Below are positions 1-11,849 of a stretch of DNA of 64,000 bases, in pieces. This DNA comes from Rhipicephalus microplus (lineage: Eukaryota > Arthropoda > Arachnida > Ixodida > Ixodidae), in assembly GCF_043290135.1 (NCBI RefSeq), contig NW_027464589.1, forward strand, positions 3,849,001 through 3,913,000, written 5' to 3'. The position numbers and the translations under genes are program-made. Within the stretch, counting starts at the first letter, position 1; each line of letters begins with the position of its first letter. Below the pieces are notes generated by a model. It saw nothing but the letters and a program-made list of their open reading frames with translations, did not search any database and was not told the DNA's origin.

Positions 1-73
1 GTGAGCAGGATTCGAACCTACGACCTTCGAATAACGCGTTCAATGCTCTAGCCACTGAGCTATCACAGCGGCC
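1..73 (-). repeat. tRNA-derived SINE head (tRNA-like)
   Basis: On the minus strand there is a box A-like TAGCTCAGTGG and a box B-like GGTTCGAATCC at tRNA-like spacing, the internal RNA polymerase III promoter layout of tRNA-derived SINEs. The two ends do not pair as a convincing acceptor stem, so I call a SINE head or tRNA pseudogene, not a working tRNA. The body would continue to the left of the window edge, so family and length cannot be judged. Confidence 0.6.
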
Positions 74-605
74 TTACCTCCATCCACTTTTTTGGGTTTA
101 TATGTGAATTTATATGTGAATTATATGTGAAGTAGGAGTGTTAGTCAGCGCCATCTATGAGCCAAGCGATGAGTGTGAAACACTCTTTTATGCGCATATG
201 TGGCGTCACGTAGCACGTCAACTTTATTACGAGCGCGCAGCTGATTAATAGTCCCTCATATACAACCTAATGACATCAAGTCTGCCAGTACGAGACCCTC
301 GTTTATGAATAGGGGAAAGAAGTGTACACCCAAGGGCTCGTTTTTCCGTGTTTTGACACAATAATTATGAGATATAACAGACAGTAATGCCATGGAATGT
401 ACAGGTGAAGTTATTAAAACGTGGACATAGGTACATACGAGATGGTGAAACATCGCTTGCCTTTGTCTAGCGCCGGTTGTGGCTCCACCGTTGATGACAT
501 CCTGCAAAGCTTCCTTTTCAACCGGCGGGTATGGAATGTCCTGAAGTCGTCTTCCGATTCTATCTCTTCCACTGATGAGATGTACCATTTTCATTTTCAC
601 CTGTT
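74..605. other. Unassigned stretch with a short tandem repeat
   Basis: About three copies of an 11-12 bp unit (tatatgtgaat) lie at roughly 100-133. The open frames at 256-609 (-) and 421-615 (+) show no recognisable domain. The Gypsy sequence that follows begins abruptly near 606, so its 5' part is missing and this stretch is either flank or another decayed repeat. Confidence 0.4.
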
Positions 606-3013
606 TCATCCATGAATCTTCGCAGTGATTACTGGCAAATTGAGGTTGATGAGTGTGACCGGGAAAAGACCGCCTTCATTACTCCTGACGGGCTCTTTGA
701 ATTTAAGGTGCTTCCTTTTGGACTGTGCTCTGCTCCCGTGACTTTTCAACGAATGATGGACACAGTTTTTTCCGGTCTCAAGTGGCAATCGTGTCTTGTC
801 TATTTAGATGACGTTGTCTTTTCATCAACTTTCGAACACCACCCTCAGCGTCTTCGTGCAGTACTTGAGGCGCTACGAACAGCTGGCCTGTCGCTTAAGC
901 CCAAAAAATGCCGCTTCGGCTACGAGGAGCTAAAGTTTTTTGGACATGTCGTCAACAGTGACAGAATTAGCCCAGACCCCGAGAAAACAATGGCTGTCGC
1001 TGCCTTCCCAACTCCGACAAACAAATACGACGTACGCCGTTTTCTGGGCCTTTGTGCGTACTATCGTTCCTTCGTTCCGAATTTTTCCAAAATAGCAGAA
1101 CCCTTAAACCAACTCACGCGAGACGACGTTGCTTTTGCATGGGCCCCAGAACAACACGAAGCTTTTTGCGAGCTACGACGACTCCTCGAGACTCCTCTAA
1201 TCTTGGGTCATTCCGACGAAAATGCCGACACTGAAGTGCATACAGATGCAAGTAATGTTGGCCTCAGAGCCGTCCTTGTGCAATGGCAGGAACGTATCGA
1301 GCGAGTGATCGCCTACGCTAGTCGTACGTTATCATCGGCTGAAATGATTTATTCCACCACCGAAAAGGAATGCCTAGCTGTCGTGTGAGCCATGGCCAAG
1401 GTCCGACCGTATTTGTACGGGCGACCATTCAAAGTAGTCACCGACCACCATTTCTTGTGCTGGCTTGCAGGCCTCAAAGACCCCTCATGCCACCTAGCTT
1501 GATGGAGTCTCCGCTTACAAGAATTTGACGTTACGGTGGTTTACAAGTAAGGACGCAAGCACACCGATGCTGACTGCCTATCACATGCGCCAGTCGAGTC
1601 TTTTCCTCCTGACCAAACTGACGACGAAAGTTTCCTCGTGGCCATCACAGCCTCCGACTTGGCTCAAAAACAGCGTGATGGCACAGACCTTCACCCGATC
1701 ATCGACTATCTCGAGGAAAAGCTTGAACAGCCACCACGAACATTCAGGCGCACAATTTCATCATTTTTACTTCGTGACAACGTCCTGTACAAGCCGAGCT
1801 TTGATTCCAACGCTCGAACCGCCCAACTGGTAGTACCATTTGTGATGCGAGTCGACATCCTTAAGACGTTCCACGACGAACCATCTTCCGGGCATTTAGG
1901 GTTCACGCGTACTCTGGCACGTATCCGCCACACGTACTACTTGCCCAAACTGTCCCGTACGGTCAAGCACTGCGTGAAAACCTGCCGAGACTGTCAGCGT
2001 CGCAAAACTCCGCCCATGAAGTCTGCTGGTCTTTTACACCCTGTGGAACCACCCCGAGAACCATTTCAAAAAGTTTGCGTGGACTTGCTAGGTCTATTTC
2101 CGAAATCTTCAGTGGGGAATCACTGTATATTAATTGCGACTGACAATTTAACCTGTTATTGTGAAACACGAAAACTCCAGTGCTGTACGGCAAGTGATGT
2201 CGCAGATTTCTTCATTCATGCTGTCGTCCTCCGCCATGGTGCACCGGTCATGGTTCTAACAGACAGAGGCACGGCCTTCACTGCCCAACTACTGCAAGAA
2301 GTGATGACACTCAGCGGCACCGTACATTGCCGAACGACAGCTTGCCATCCACAAGCTAACGGATTAACAGAACGGCTCAATAAGACCATCACAGACATGA
2401 TTTCCATGTATGTCGACGTAGACCATAGGAACTGGGACAGTGTCCTCCCTTTCGTAACTTTCGTTATAACACTGCCGTGCAAAAAACTACAGGATTTACA
2501 CCTTTCCGCCTGCTTCACGGCCGCGAAGTTACTATGATGTTAGACACCATGCTATTACCTGACGCATTTACGACCACCACCGAAAATGCTAACTAGTATG
2601 CGAAGCGCGCCGAAGGAGCTCGTCAACTAGCTCGCTTGCGCATTCGCTCTCAGCAACAACACGATGCTCATAGGTACAACCTTCGGCACAGAGAAGTGAC
2701 CTACCACCCCGGAGAAAAAGTATGGCTCTGGAGTCCTGTACGCCAACGCGGCCGCTTTTAGAAGCTCTTGCGTCGTTACTTCGGCCCTTACCGGGTTCTT
2801 CCGCGCGTCAGCAATGTAAACTACGAAGTTATCGCAGAGCCCAGCATGCAGTCCTCCCGTTGTGGTGCCCAGCCGGATATCGTCCACGTGGCTAGGATGA
2901 AGCCGTATTACTCACGCTGGAGACTTGCTCTTGCCTTCATACATTTGAAAGCATTGAGTCGATGCTTTTCGAGGGGGAAGTGCTTATGTTTAGAGGAACG
3001 AAAAGAAAAGTGA
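606..3013 (+). pseudogene. Ty3/Gypsy pol remnant (RT, RNase H, integrase)
   Basis: The sequence starts inside reverse transcriptase at LRSDYWQIEVDE and carries the catalytic motif YLDDVVF. RNase H follows (TDASNVG, then the TTEKECLAVV helix), then the HHCC zinc domain (HLGFTRTL, CRDCQRRK) and an integrase core with TDRGTAF and GLTERLNK. One frame runs from 612 to about 2463, broken by stops at 1386 (TGA), 1500 (TGA) and 1548 (TAA). A frameshift near 2464 moves the C-terminus to another frame, which holds further stops. Gag, protease and the RT fingers are absent. The three frame-0 stops fit single C>T or G>A changes. Domain assignment is secure; the exact clade is not. No working protein is possible. 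Confidence 0.88.
2971..2980 (+). other. Polypurine tract of the 0.6-3 kb Gypsy element
   Basis: A purine run (gagggggaag) lies at the end of pol and is followed by TG, the arrangement expected just before a 3' LTR. Confidence 0.4.
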
Positions 3014-3800
3014 GCCCCGCAACTGTCTGCATCAGGGTGCGACACCTCAGCAGTAGCTCACAAGGGATGGAGGAGAGGAGGGATTAAAATAATAGGAATA
3101 AAGGTGTAGAGAGAGAAAAAGAGAAATGAGGTAAGCTAGAGAGAGCGACGACAATTCGAGGGGATAAGAGAGATAGGAAATATGGAAACATGGTCACAGG
3201 AGTCCGAGGACGGGGCACCACTTGCGAGAGCTCTTGTCGACGTCAGGAGATGGCGTAGACTAAGTCCAGTCGGTCAGAGCTACACTGTCGTCGAAGGTCG
3301 GCGTCAGGAGATGGCGTAGGGCGAGCCCAGTCGGCCAGAGCTACGCTGACGTCGGAGATCGCGAGGGCACTACCGGTCGGCACGAAATCCAGCAAGGGGG
3401 GGGGGGAGTAATGGCATGAGCATGTAGTGGGTTTCTGGCTGCTGCGTGGCTAGTGTCATCATTACTTGTGCATGTCGAAGGATTTGGTCAGCAGAAAAGA
3501 CGATGACGAAGTCGCGCTGCTCGATGGAAGCTGTTCTGCTGTTTGCTACACTGTTACACTGATTTTATTACTATGACAATATCAATAGATTCATTGTTGA
3601 AAGTTCAATGGGTTTGATTTGCATTTGTCTTACAAATTAGTTGCGGTGCGAGGGGAAGTCGTTCTATGGCTGAAAGAATTGACTCTCATATGTTTCACTA
3701 AACCTGAGCACTGCATTCGTGTATGCAAGTGTGAGACCGCCTTCCAAGTATAAATGTCGCGCTGCTTGACCTCATCTTTCTCTATTCCTGCTCACCACGA
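2981..3800 (+). repeat. Probable 3' LTR of the truncated Gypsy element (end uncertain)
   Basis: It follows a polypurine tract and lacks coding sequence. It contains an imperfect tandem duplication of about 62 bp (about 3236-3300 and 3301-3363, both with gtcaggagatggcgta) and a G-run at 3398-3407. The 5' LTR is not in the window, so neither the LTR identity nor its 3' end can be confirmed by pairing. The end coordinate is a guess. Confidence 0.3.
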
Positions 3801-5159
3801 TTGCATCACATCGTGACCGATGTCCCCCCGTTCCCCAACCATAATCTTGAAGGTTTCAGGTAGCTATGTATTTAAGAAAAGAATGTGGCAACTCATACAT
3901 CTGTTTAGCGGTGTAATGTTTTGGCTGGCAAATCTCTTGAGCCGTTCATGCCCATGTAATCACTATTGTTTGGCTCACTTCAAAGCATGTTAAAGGGGCT
4001 TTGTGTAATGATAGCCAGAAAGTAATAAAAGATAGCTTTACTTGTAGCTTCTGTATCTAGCGACATAAAAATCAAGTGGAACATGCGCAACACCCGCAGT
4101 ATATGTACAGAGGGGTCCACTGTTGAAGGGAACACCGGAGCGCGTGTCGTCTGCTCTGGTACTTTTTACAAACATGTAGTGGCCAAGTGATCAAGTAGAG
4201 GGAGTAGCGTTTAACGTCCCTGAAAATGGGCTTGCGAATCTCGCCAGCCATCGCTCGTGTATCTCAATCAACTACATTCCCACTGTAGGATTCATAGAAC
4301 GAGTATGAAGAGCACCGGCAGTGAACAATGCTACCGGCTGGAGAGTAAAGCCCCAAAAGGGGGGGAGGGCAATCTTAGCGCCTTTGTGGAAGGGGGAGCA
4401 CACGATGTAAAGCAGAGGTGGAGAAAGGGAAGTAGTAGGACAGGAAGGCGTGCAACTTAGATATACCACAGGGACGTCTGACATGGTGACCATAAATGTA
4501 CTGCCTCACAAAGAGTGATGTGCAGCTGCGGCGTGTTATCAATGCTTCAAAATTGCAGGCAGACAATCACAATTGCTCAAAATAAATGGTTTATCGGAAC
4601 AGAAGCTGCACTCAAGTGAAAGTTTGATGCTTTTGTTTTTCTTTCTATTTTTGTTCTGTATGCTTTAAGCTTCGACGGAGGCATTGCGGAGTGTTGCATA
4701 TCGGAGTAATTTGAGTGTCAGAGAGACAGTATGTTGTAAACAAAATGTCGTAAAATGCAGGTATTCCATTGCTTCGCACGAGGTAAAATGTTGCTAACAG
4801 AAGTTATACTAGTATAATGAAGGCTAGGCACGGTACCTGAATTAGCCAAGTTTTGTTGTGAATTTGACGCTTAACATGATATTGAAGGTAATGCCTCTGT
4901 GAAGCAGCTGATACAGCGTTTTCATGGAGAGGAAGTACATAAAATGTTTAATCATATATGACAAACTGTAGAGCAAAAAAAAAACTAATTTTTTTCTATT
5001 CTAAAGTGTTTGGGAAGTTCCACCTAAAACAAATGCATGAAATTGGGTCAAGTTTCTTTCGATGCTTTAAATTTACAGAGTCGAATCTGAAAAAGTGAGC
5101 AGCACCCGTTGAGCTAACTACCAACCCGAAACTTGGTGTTCAATTGTTGCACTTGCCTC
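3801..5159. other. Unassigned AT-rich stretch
   Basis: No coding domain or repeat end is recognisable. The small open frames at 4257-4566 overlap on both strands and have no family features. Confidence 0.3.
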
Positions 5160-5395
5160 GTGGCGGTGGTCTAGTGGCTAAGGTACTCGGCTGCTGACTT
5201 GCAGGGCGCGGATTCGAATTGCGGCTGCATTTCCGATGGAGGCGGAAATGTTGTAGGCCCGTGTGCTCAGATTTGGGTGCACGTTAAATAACCCCAGTTG
5301 GTCTAAATTTCCGGAGCCCTCCACTACGGCGTCTCTCATAATCATATAGTGGTTTTGGGACGTTAAACCCCACATATCAATCAATAAATTGTTGC
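5160..5395 (+). repeat. Ruka-like tRNA-derived SINE, copy 1
   Basis: The head has box A-like TGGTCTAGTGGCTAAGG and box B-like GGATTCGAATTGCGG. A body with a run of CCGGAGCCCTCCACTACGG follows, and the tail holds tatcaatcaataaa. Order and wording match my memory of the Ruka SINE described from ixodid ticks. A second copy in this window (10878-11115, minus) has the same order, which shows directly that it is a dispersed repeat. It would be transcribed by RNA polymerase III and mobilised by a partner LINE. Confidence 0.85.
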
Positions 5396-5869
5396 ACTTC
5401 TTTAATTAACACAAGTGGTGTAGCCAAATTGAAGAGACGCATAGATAACACTTGGCCGAGAAAACAGTTCACTGATATAGCATATTATATGGGATGACAG
5501 ATTATCAGTAGTCAACACATGGCTTGAATGCTGAGTGGCAATGTTTATTTTCCCTCGGGAGTGGAATATGTAGGCAAAGATGGAAAGCATGTATATAAAC
5601 ATTTGTTTTTTGTTTGAAAAAATTTTTTCTTTGAGTATGAATTGAACATATGCCGAATTAACATGAAAATAAAACTATGATGATAAGTTATTATAGTATG
5701 TATTCGTACTATGCACAACAAAATAGTGACAAAAACTACACATACATTTTGCCTCCTATGTGAGTGACATCCTCAGTATGCACTGGCATCAGATGTGTGT
5801 AGGTGACCGAATTCACTGATTGTCTCGTATGTGTCTACTCACCCGGATGGAGGCCGTGATTGTTGTGGC
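5396..5869. other. Unassigned AT-rich stretch
   Basis: AT-rich sequence without a recognisable domain or paired repeat. Confidence 0.3.
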
Positions 5870-6300
5870 ACGATGACTGGTCACGACGGTCTAACCACAA
5901 CTCGAAAAGCTTTCTCTTCCCGAGCCAGCGTCGTCGAATTACAGCAGTCGAAGGTATGCCTCATTTTCAAGCAGTGTTTCACGCGTATTGTCTGAGAATG
6001 CTTGGCTTTTGTTATATTTCCTTTGTGTTCATTAAAACTCATTGACCACTTCCTGCCAGTTTTGCCGATATAAGTGGTGTCGCAGCCACCATGCAGAAAC
6101 TTGTAAACAACCCTGTTTTGATCGTTGGCAGGGGTGCTGTCTTTGGGTTTAGAGGGCACGTTTACCAAGGTACAATGAGACTTGAAAATTGTTTTATTTC
6201 TTCCCAGTGGACGAAGTGCAATTCGAAGAGAGTGTGAAAAACCTTCAATGCTACGTACATAAACAATGGGTTTTGTGTTTTCTCGTGGCACATTCCTTGC
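5870..6300 (-). pseudogene. Penelope-like element C-terminus with GIY-YIG endonuclease (copy A)
   Basis: The minus frame at 5881-6291 carries VVYKFLHGGCDTTYIGKTGR, which fits the GIY-YIG core of Penelope-like elements: a K-x-C-like strand, then YIGKTGR in place of YIGxTxR. A NEHKGNITKAKH helix and a late HTFDCCNSTTLARE segment follow, where family members carry the catalytic Glu region. The reverse transcriptase part is missing, so this is a 5'-truncated copy. A second tail begins about 140 bp away on the opposite strand. Confidence 0.75.
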
Positions 6301-6435
6301 TTGTTTCCTTTTGCATGGGTTTCTGGGTGTCGTTGATAAACCTGCCTAGATAATGGCTTTGTTACAATTCAGCAACCACGTTTTCCCTCTATATGAATTA
6401 ACTGCTGCTCAGTGATGTATGCAGCACCACATGCC

Positions 6436-6720
6436 TGAGTGAAATAGACAGGAAGTGACCAACATGGATCAAAGAGCACAAAAGAGACATTGCTTTAAGC
6501 TACCCATGCCACGCATTACAAGACAAAACTCGCCAAACACTGCTCGACAATGGGACATGCCTTTCACTTTGGTAATGAGACAACGCTAGCTTGGAAATAA
6601 AAGTGGGGCAAGAGAAATCTTCTCGAGTCGTGATTCATTGTTGTGACAAGTTGGCGCACGACAACAACCGCGACCGCATACTAAGTGACATAAGAGAGAA
6701 GCAGCAAATTTGTGAACTCC
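6436..6720 (+). pseudogene. Penelope-like element tail fragment (copy B)
   Basis: The plus frame near 6465-6570 reads IKEHKRDIALSYPCHAL, and a shifted frame reads GHAFHFGNETTLAW, which together resemble the EHK helix and GHxFxxxxTxxLA block of the GIY-YIG region in copy A. Stops and frameshifts break it. It points away from copy A, so the two form a head-to-head inverted pair. Assignment rests on motif likeness only. Confidence 0.45.
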
Positions 6721-8290
6721 GCTTATTTGGTGCCAGGGCATACTGAGCATGCCAGCTGCATATTTGGCGAAATTTCTATGTAGTTTTCGCTATATTTTGT
6801 GGTGTTAAGTATGAGTCTATATTTTTAATCGTGAACTAGCCTGTATTTTGAAACATTTTCACATCTGCTCCTTAGTTTTAACTCTGCTTCATGCTGTGGC
6901 GTACCAAAAATATGCGGATAATTTTATTTTGATGTTTTTGGTGATTTTTTTTATTTTATTTTAGATACATATGCACGTGCCGAAAGAAGAAAATGAGCAG
7001 CATAATTTCATCTTACTTTGCCACCAGTGCAGCTGATGAGGACTGACAGAAAGAAATATTACGCTGTGAGTGCCATCTGTTTGGTAAGCATCATATAATA
7101 TGAAAATTTTGAACTACTAACAATTTTCTTTGTGCAGTATTTATAATAATTAACTTAATGAACATCGCCACCCTACAAATAACTTGGTAGACTGAATATA
7201 TTTGAGCTGAAAAGCTGATATAAGACCGTAAATAAGCTCGAAGTGTTGATTCTTTGCCATCAATATTGAGCTAAGAGCCAATGATCGGGCTCAAAATAAA
7301 ACTTCACAAATTTCATGTCTGCACGATTTAAGTTCCTCACTGCTGTGTTTTTCCACTGCTGAATTGTTACATAGCTCTCTGTCAGTCCTGGCACAGCTTT
7401 CATGGGACATTGCCGACAGATTTTGTCTGCCGATTCTCTGTGTTTTTAGAGAAGCGTTCCCATTTATTATTTTGTTTGCTTGATGAGCTGCTAGTATGGG
7501 TCTAATCACTTCCTCTTCATAATGCAGGCCCTCATTGCCAACCGATTGCCCCGCATCATGGCTTGTTCCACGGTCGTCGGAGCCATAACTCTGCAATTGC
7601 TGCTTGCCGACATCGCCGACAGTGTACCTCTCTCGGACGTACCCTGACCTGTCGAGCTTGTTCACTTAAGTTGAACCACATTTGCAAAGTCTCAAGTAAA
7701 AATTGGAAACTTCAACATCCTGCTCAGTTTTCATATGTGAACTCGACTGGGAATGTAAACTATTCTAGCGGTATGGCTTTTAGTTGCTTCTCTGATGATG
7801 ATGCAGGTTGGTGTTCATTTGTCAATCTACTCTAAACCTGTCCCTGCTGCTGTTCCTGTGCCCACAAGTATGATTGTATGTATATCCTTAGTTAACATTT
7901 ATGGTGTTATATTTTTTGTGAGAAATAGAATATTCGGTCATAATACTCGTTCTGAATACCTTCGAAAAATCAACTTCCTTCCTAACGACTTCCGTAAACA
8001 AATGAGAAAACTGTGCCACTTTTTTAAAGATGCACATGACCACTCGCTACAAAGTATCAAGTTGAAAGCTGCATGCAGTTCATATCTAATGAAGTTGAAA
8101 TGGTACAACTAGTGGTACACACAATAATAAAAATGCTTAAATGAAAAATACTAGACAGTTATGCACAGCAGCGCATAACAATCTAAAGATATCTTGAGCT
8201 CACTTCTAGAGACAAATTAATAAAGTTTGAACAGAATGAACAAGAACAATTGTAGTCCACGAGTGTTGAATATTGGGCGAGTTGGTTCGT
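6721..8290. other. Unassigned stretch with small open frames
   Basis: Open frames of 90-124 codons occur at 7291-7665 (-), 7563-7835 (+) and 7795-8112 (+). None has a recognisable domain, and their overlap on both strands argues that most are chance. The 7795-8112 frame has a basic, charged C-terminal half and could hide an exon, but I see no convincing splice pair. Confidence 0.25.
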
Positions 8291-8297
8291 CATAGTT

Positions 8298-8451
8298 GAA
8301 CTGGTATAGCGCATTACGGGGAAGAAGAAACGACCGAGCAGACCGACACAAGAGGACAGAGCACAAGAGGTCAGTTGGAAGTTAGCGCTCTGTCATCTTG
8401 TGTCGGTCTGCTCGGCCGTTTCTTCTTCCCCGTAATGCGCTATACCAGTTC
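8298..8451. repeat. Long hairpin: 65-bp inverted repeat with a 24-nt loop (MITE-like)
   Basis: The left arm 8298-8362 and the right arm 8387-8451 are reverse complements with only two mismatches by eye, separated by 24 nt. Both arms start with GAACTGGTATAGCGCATTAC. It has no coding capacity. Such a short, highly matched foldback fits a miniature inverted-repeat element or an inverted duplication; the transposase family cannot be read from it. Confidence 0.9.
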
Positions 8452-8455
8452 ATGA

Positions 8456-8999
8456 ATAATTGTGTCAAGGTCGTTTAATCCTTTATGGTCCAATGGACAA
8501 AAGTACAAAAACTTGGTAATGAAGTAAACAGAAAATAGTTGCATGCCTTGTGTATTCGTTTCATGATCAATCTTTCTTGCTTGGTTGTGGCTGGGAGGTA
8601 ACTGTTTTGTGCAAATGGCACTGAGCAATTGCTCCGCTTATCGCGTTTCGTTTTTTCTGACTGAGTGTCAGCTACCTTAACTTTCAATTGCACTTTTTTT
8701 ATGTAATCAATCGGCCACCTTTAATAAGCCGCTTTTCACTGAATGCGTATCAGGTTGTAATAATGGAGTTCAGTTGCTTTCAAACTGATAAGCTTCTTTT
8801 GATGTGCAACATGTTATGCTACACAGATATCAGCAAATTTTTCTGTTTTGGTAAAAAGAAGTTCTTGTTTTGAACCTTTCAGGCTCCGTCAAAACAAGCT
8901 GTACCTGAGTGGGATGTGCCAGTTTTTCATTGCTGCTACTATATTGTCTCTGTTAATGAAATCATGACATAGACAGTCAACAGCAGTGGCAACCATCCT
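8456..8999. other. Unassigned stretch
   Basis: AT-rich, with open frames of at most 72 codons overlapping on both strands. Nothing is recognisable. Confidence 0.3.
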
Positions 9000-10165
9000 T
9001 TTATAGAATTTTCACAAACGAGCGCACAAAGAGCGCCTCAAGGTCAACGGTAAAGAAAAAAGCAAACATCCAAAGACTCCTTGGGCGCGCTGTTTCTCCT
9101 ACCCTTGGAAGCGTAGTTCGCCGACTAATCTCCTCACATCCGCGGCCGAGCAAGCCCTGAAAGGTTCTCGAGGGAAAGGGGCGTGGTGATGCAGCGTCAT
9201 GTGTCGCGGACGGCCCTCGAAGCGTCTCGCGCTTTCCCCTGCCTCGGCTGAGCACCGCGCCGACAAAACGATGAGATTTTTCTGGAATCTAGCGCGAAAG
9301 GTATTTAGGCGAGCATCAGAGATGGGAAAGCATGAGAAGAAGGAATTTCACGCCAGTGTGCGTAGGGTGTTTCCGCCTTGTCGGCGAAGCCTTTTGCCCT
9401 CAGTGACAAAGGAGGAGAAGAAAGTATGCGCCAGAGTGCGTAGGGTGTTCCCGCCGTGTCTTCGGCGAAGGTTTTGTTCTTAGCGACAAAGCAGACAAAG
9501 AAGGGGATTTCAACCTGAGGGGTGAAGACTCGTGCTACAGGCAGGAATGTGTGTCTACCGCCAGCGAGCGAAGACGCGTGGCAACAGCTGCACGTGGGAA
9601 GCCGACGTGTTACCGGCGAAGAAGTTTGGTACTTGGAGAGCGGCCAATTGAAGACGCGAAGTTTCCTGGAAGAGAAACTTCGGGGGCAGCGCAACGGTAA
9701 CACTGGACCTTGAGTGAGCGATTCTCGGAAGAGTATCCTTCACACTTTTGTCCTGAGGACTTTGGGCTGAATAAGTTTTCGAACTCTTTAGTCTTTAAGT
9801 GTCTTGGTTGTTCGATGCATGCGATTGCATTGTAGTGCATATTGTTGTTTGTGTCCGTTGTTTCGAGTGTGGCTGATTGTACTGTGTAGTACGTTGTTTG
9901 ATTGGTGACATATCGTATTCAACTATTGTCGAGTGTGTATATTTGTGTATCGTTTTGATCTGCCATAATTGAGAATATAATTTTGTTCTGTTTATCAAAT
10001 CTCGGCTCTGACTTGTTCTTTGAGCCACAGCCGGCGTCCTCTGGCGCGCGAAATAGGACCACTTCTAAATTGTCCACGCTTTCGTGGTGCAGTTCGGAAG
10101 GCCGATATTTCGGCCGTTAGAATTAGCCTGGCGATCGCCTTCCTAATTAACGGGACCTGTGACAA
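9000..10165 (+). repeat. LTR-like or regulatory-rich repeat remnant (solo LTR candidate)
   Basis: A GC-rich left part holds an imperfect tandem duplication of about 66-80 bp (about 9349-9413 and 9430-9495, both with gtgcgtagggtgtt). An AT-rich middle and a GC-rich right part end near 10164 with gggacctgtgaca. The shape resembles an arthropod retrotransposon LTR, but no partner LTR, PBS or coding region adjoins it. The overlapping frames of 60-132 codons have no domains. Boundaries are approximate. Confidence 0.35.
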
Positions 10166-10428
10166 CAATGCATGCATCACTGTTGGCTAATTACCGACAA
10201 GGCAATGGCTGTCTATGGTATTCCTGTCCTGCTATGTATTTAACACATAGCAGTTTCGCCAGTGCCTTCTTTCTTGCCTCTTCACTTTCCCACTGATATT
10301 GTAAATACTATAGATAAGAGCTTTTTTGTGAAACTTGTGCTAAGATTGTATGAACAAGTGTTTTCATTTTGCAGCTGTATTTGTTATAAATGCGAAGCAT
10401 TTCTTTGCGAACTTCGGCGACTTTGGGC

Positions 10429-10448
10429 CTATCTATCTATCTATCTAC

Positions 10449-10523
<75 letters not shown>

Positions 10524-10537
10524 CCTAGCTATCTATT
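10429..10537 (+). repeat. (CTAT)n microsatellite
   Basis: A nearly pure CTAT run with two CTAC interruptions, placed just inside the left end of composite element copy 1. The matching site in copy 2 (about 35378-35392) keeps only a few units, so the length is variable. Confidence 0.95.
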
Positions 10538-10877
10538 TAGCCACCTACGATATTTAGCTCTCCTGACCACTTCAATAATAGTATCGATACCAAACTTGGT
10601 ATGGCATAACATGACTGTATGGAGAACATACTTGACTAGTCATAAGATTAGAATAATGACAAGTGTGTCATGAATTTCATCATTTACAATTCATGGTCCT
10701 CTCGTGGTGGTTTTGCAACAGATGACGTGTTGCAAAACTAGTATGGTATTACATGATTGCATGGCGAACACAAGCGACAGAGCCCAACATGAAAATCACG
10801 ACATGCATGTCATGTAACAACATGACTACACGCGACGCTCATGATGCGCTCAAGGCCATTTAGCTAGCATCACATAT

Positions 10878-11115
10878 ATGATAAGTGGGGTTCAACATCC
10901 CAAAACCACGATACAATTATGAGAGACGCCGTAGTGGAGGGCTCCGGAAATTTCTACTACCTGGGGTTCTTTAACGTGCACCCAAATCTGAGAACACGGG
11001 CATACAACACTTCCACCTCTATCGGAAATGCAGCCGCCGCGGCCGGGATTCGATCCCGCGACATGCGGGTCAGCAGCCGAGTACATTAGGCACGAGACCA
11101 CCATGGCGGAGCATA
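10878..11115 (-). repeat. Ruka-like SINE, copy 2, inserted in the tandem array
   Basis: Read on the minus strand it repeats copy 1: tRNA-like head with box B-like GGATCGAATCCCGGC, then GCATTTCCGATAGAGG, then GGAGCCCTCCACTACGG and a tail with ACCCCACTTATC. Its insertion interrupts the monomers of the composite element, so it is younger than that copy. Confidence 0.85.
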
Positions 11116-11849
11116 GCGTCACATATACCACATTTTGTATTACGGTACGTGAAGAGATGACGAAGGTATGCGACTGGTGCAAGCATGATAATAATGAGAT
11201 GCGTGTCATGTAACAACATGACTACATGCCACGCTCATAATGCGTTCGCGGCCGTTTCGCTAGCGTCACATATACCAAATTCAGTATTACGGTACATGAG
11301 CGAATGACGAAGTTATGCGACTTGTGCAATCTTAATAATCATGAGATGTGTGTCATGTAACATCACTACATGCCACGTTCATGATGCGCTGGCGGCCGTT
11401 TCGCTAGCTTCACTTATACCAAACTTGGTATTACGGGACGTGAGTGGGTGACCAAAGTATGGTACTGATACAAACATGATAAACATGAGATGCGTGTCAT
11501 GTAACAAGATGACTACATGCTACGCTCATTATGCGCTCGCGGCTGATTCGCTAGGTTCACATGCACCAAACTCGGTATTGCACGACGGGAATGGATGACA
11601 TATGTAAATGACACATCCGAAAATGATAATCACAACATGCGTGTCATGTAACAACATGACTGCATGCCACACTCATGATGCACTCCTGGCCATTCCCCTA
11701 GCTTCACACATGCCAAATTTTGTATTACTTGACGCGAATGGATGAAGAAAGTATGTGACTGGTGCAAACATGATTATCATGAAATGCGTGTCATGTGAGA
11801 ACATGACTACATGCCGCAATCAAGGCGTCAATAAAACTGCGACGTCATG

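Noticed and set aside
1..73. Functional tRNA gene
   Set aside because: Box A and box B are present but acceptor ends do not pair and the structure is poor; a SINE head or pseudogene is more likely.
7291..8112. Possible host exons
   Set aside because: No family features and no convincing splice pair; left as unassigned.
10262..10673. Frames with repeated Leu-Ser-Ile-Tyr
   Set aside because: Translation of the CTAT microsatellite.
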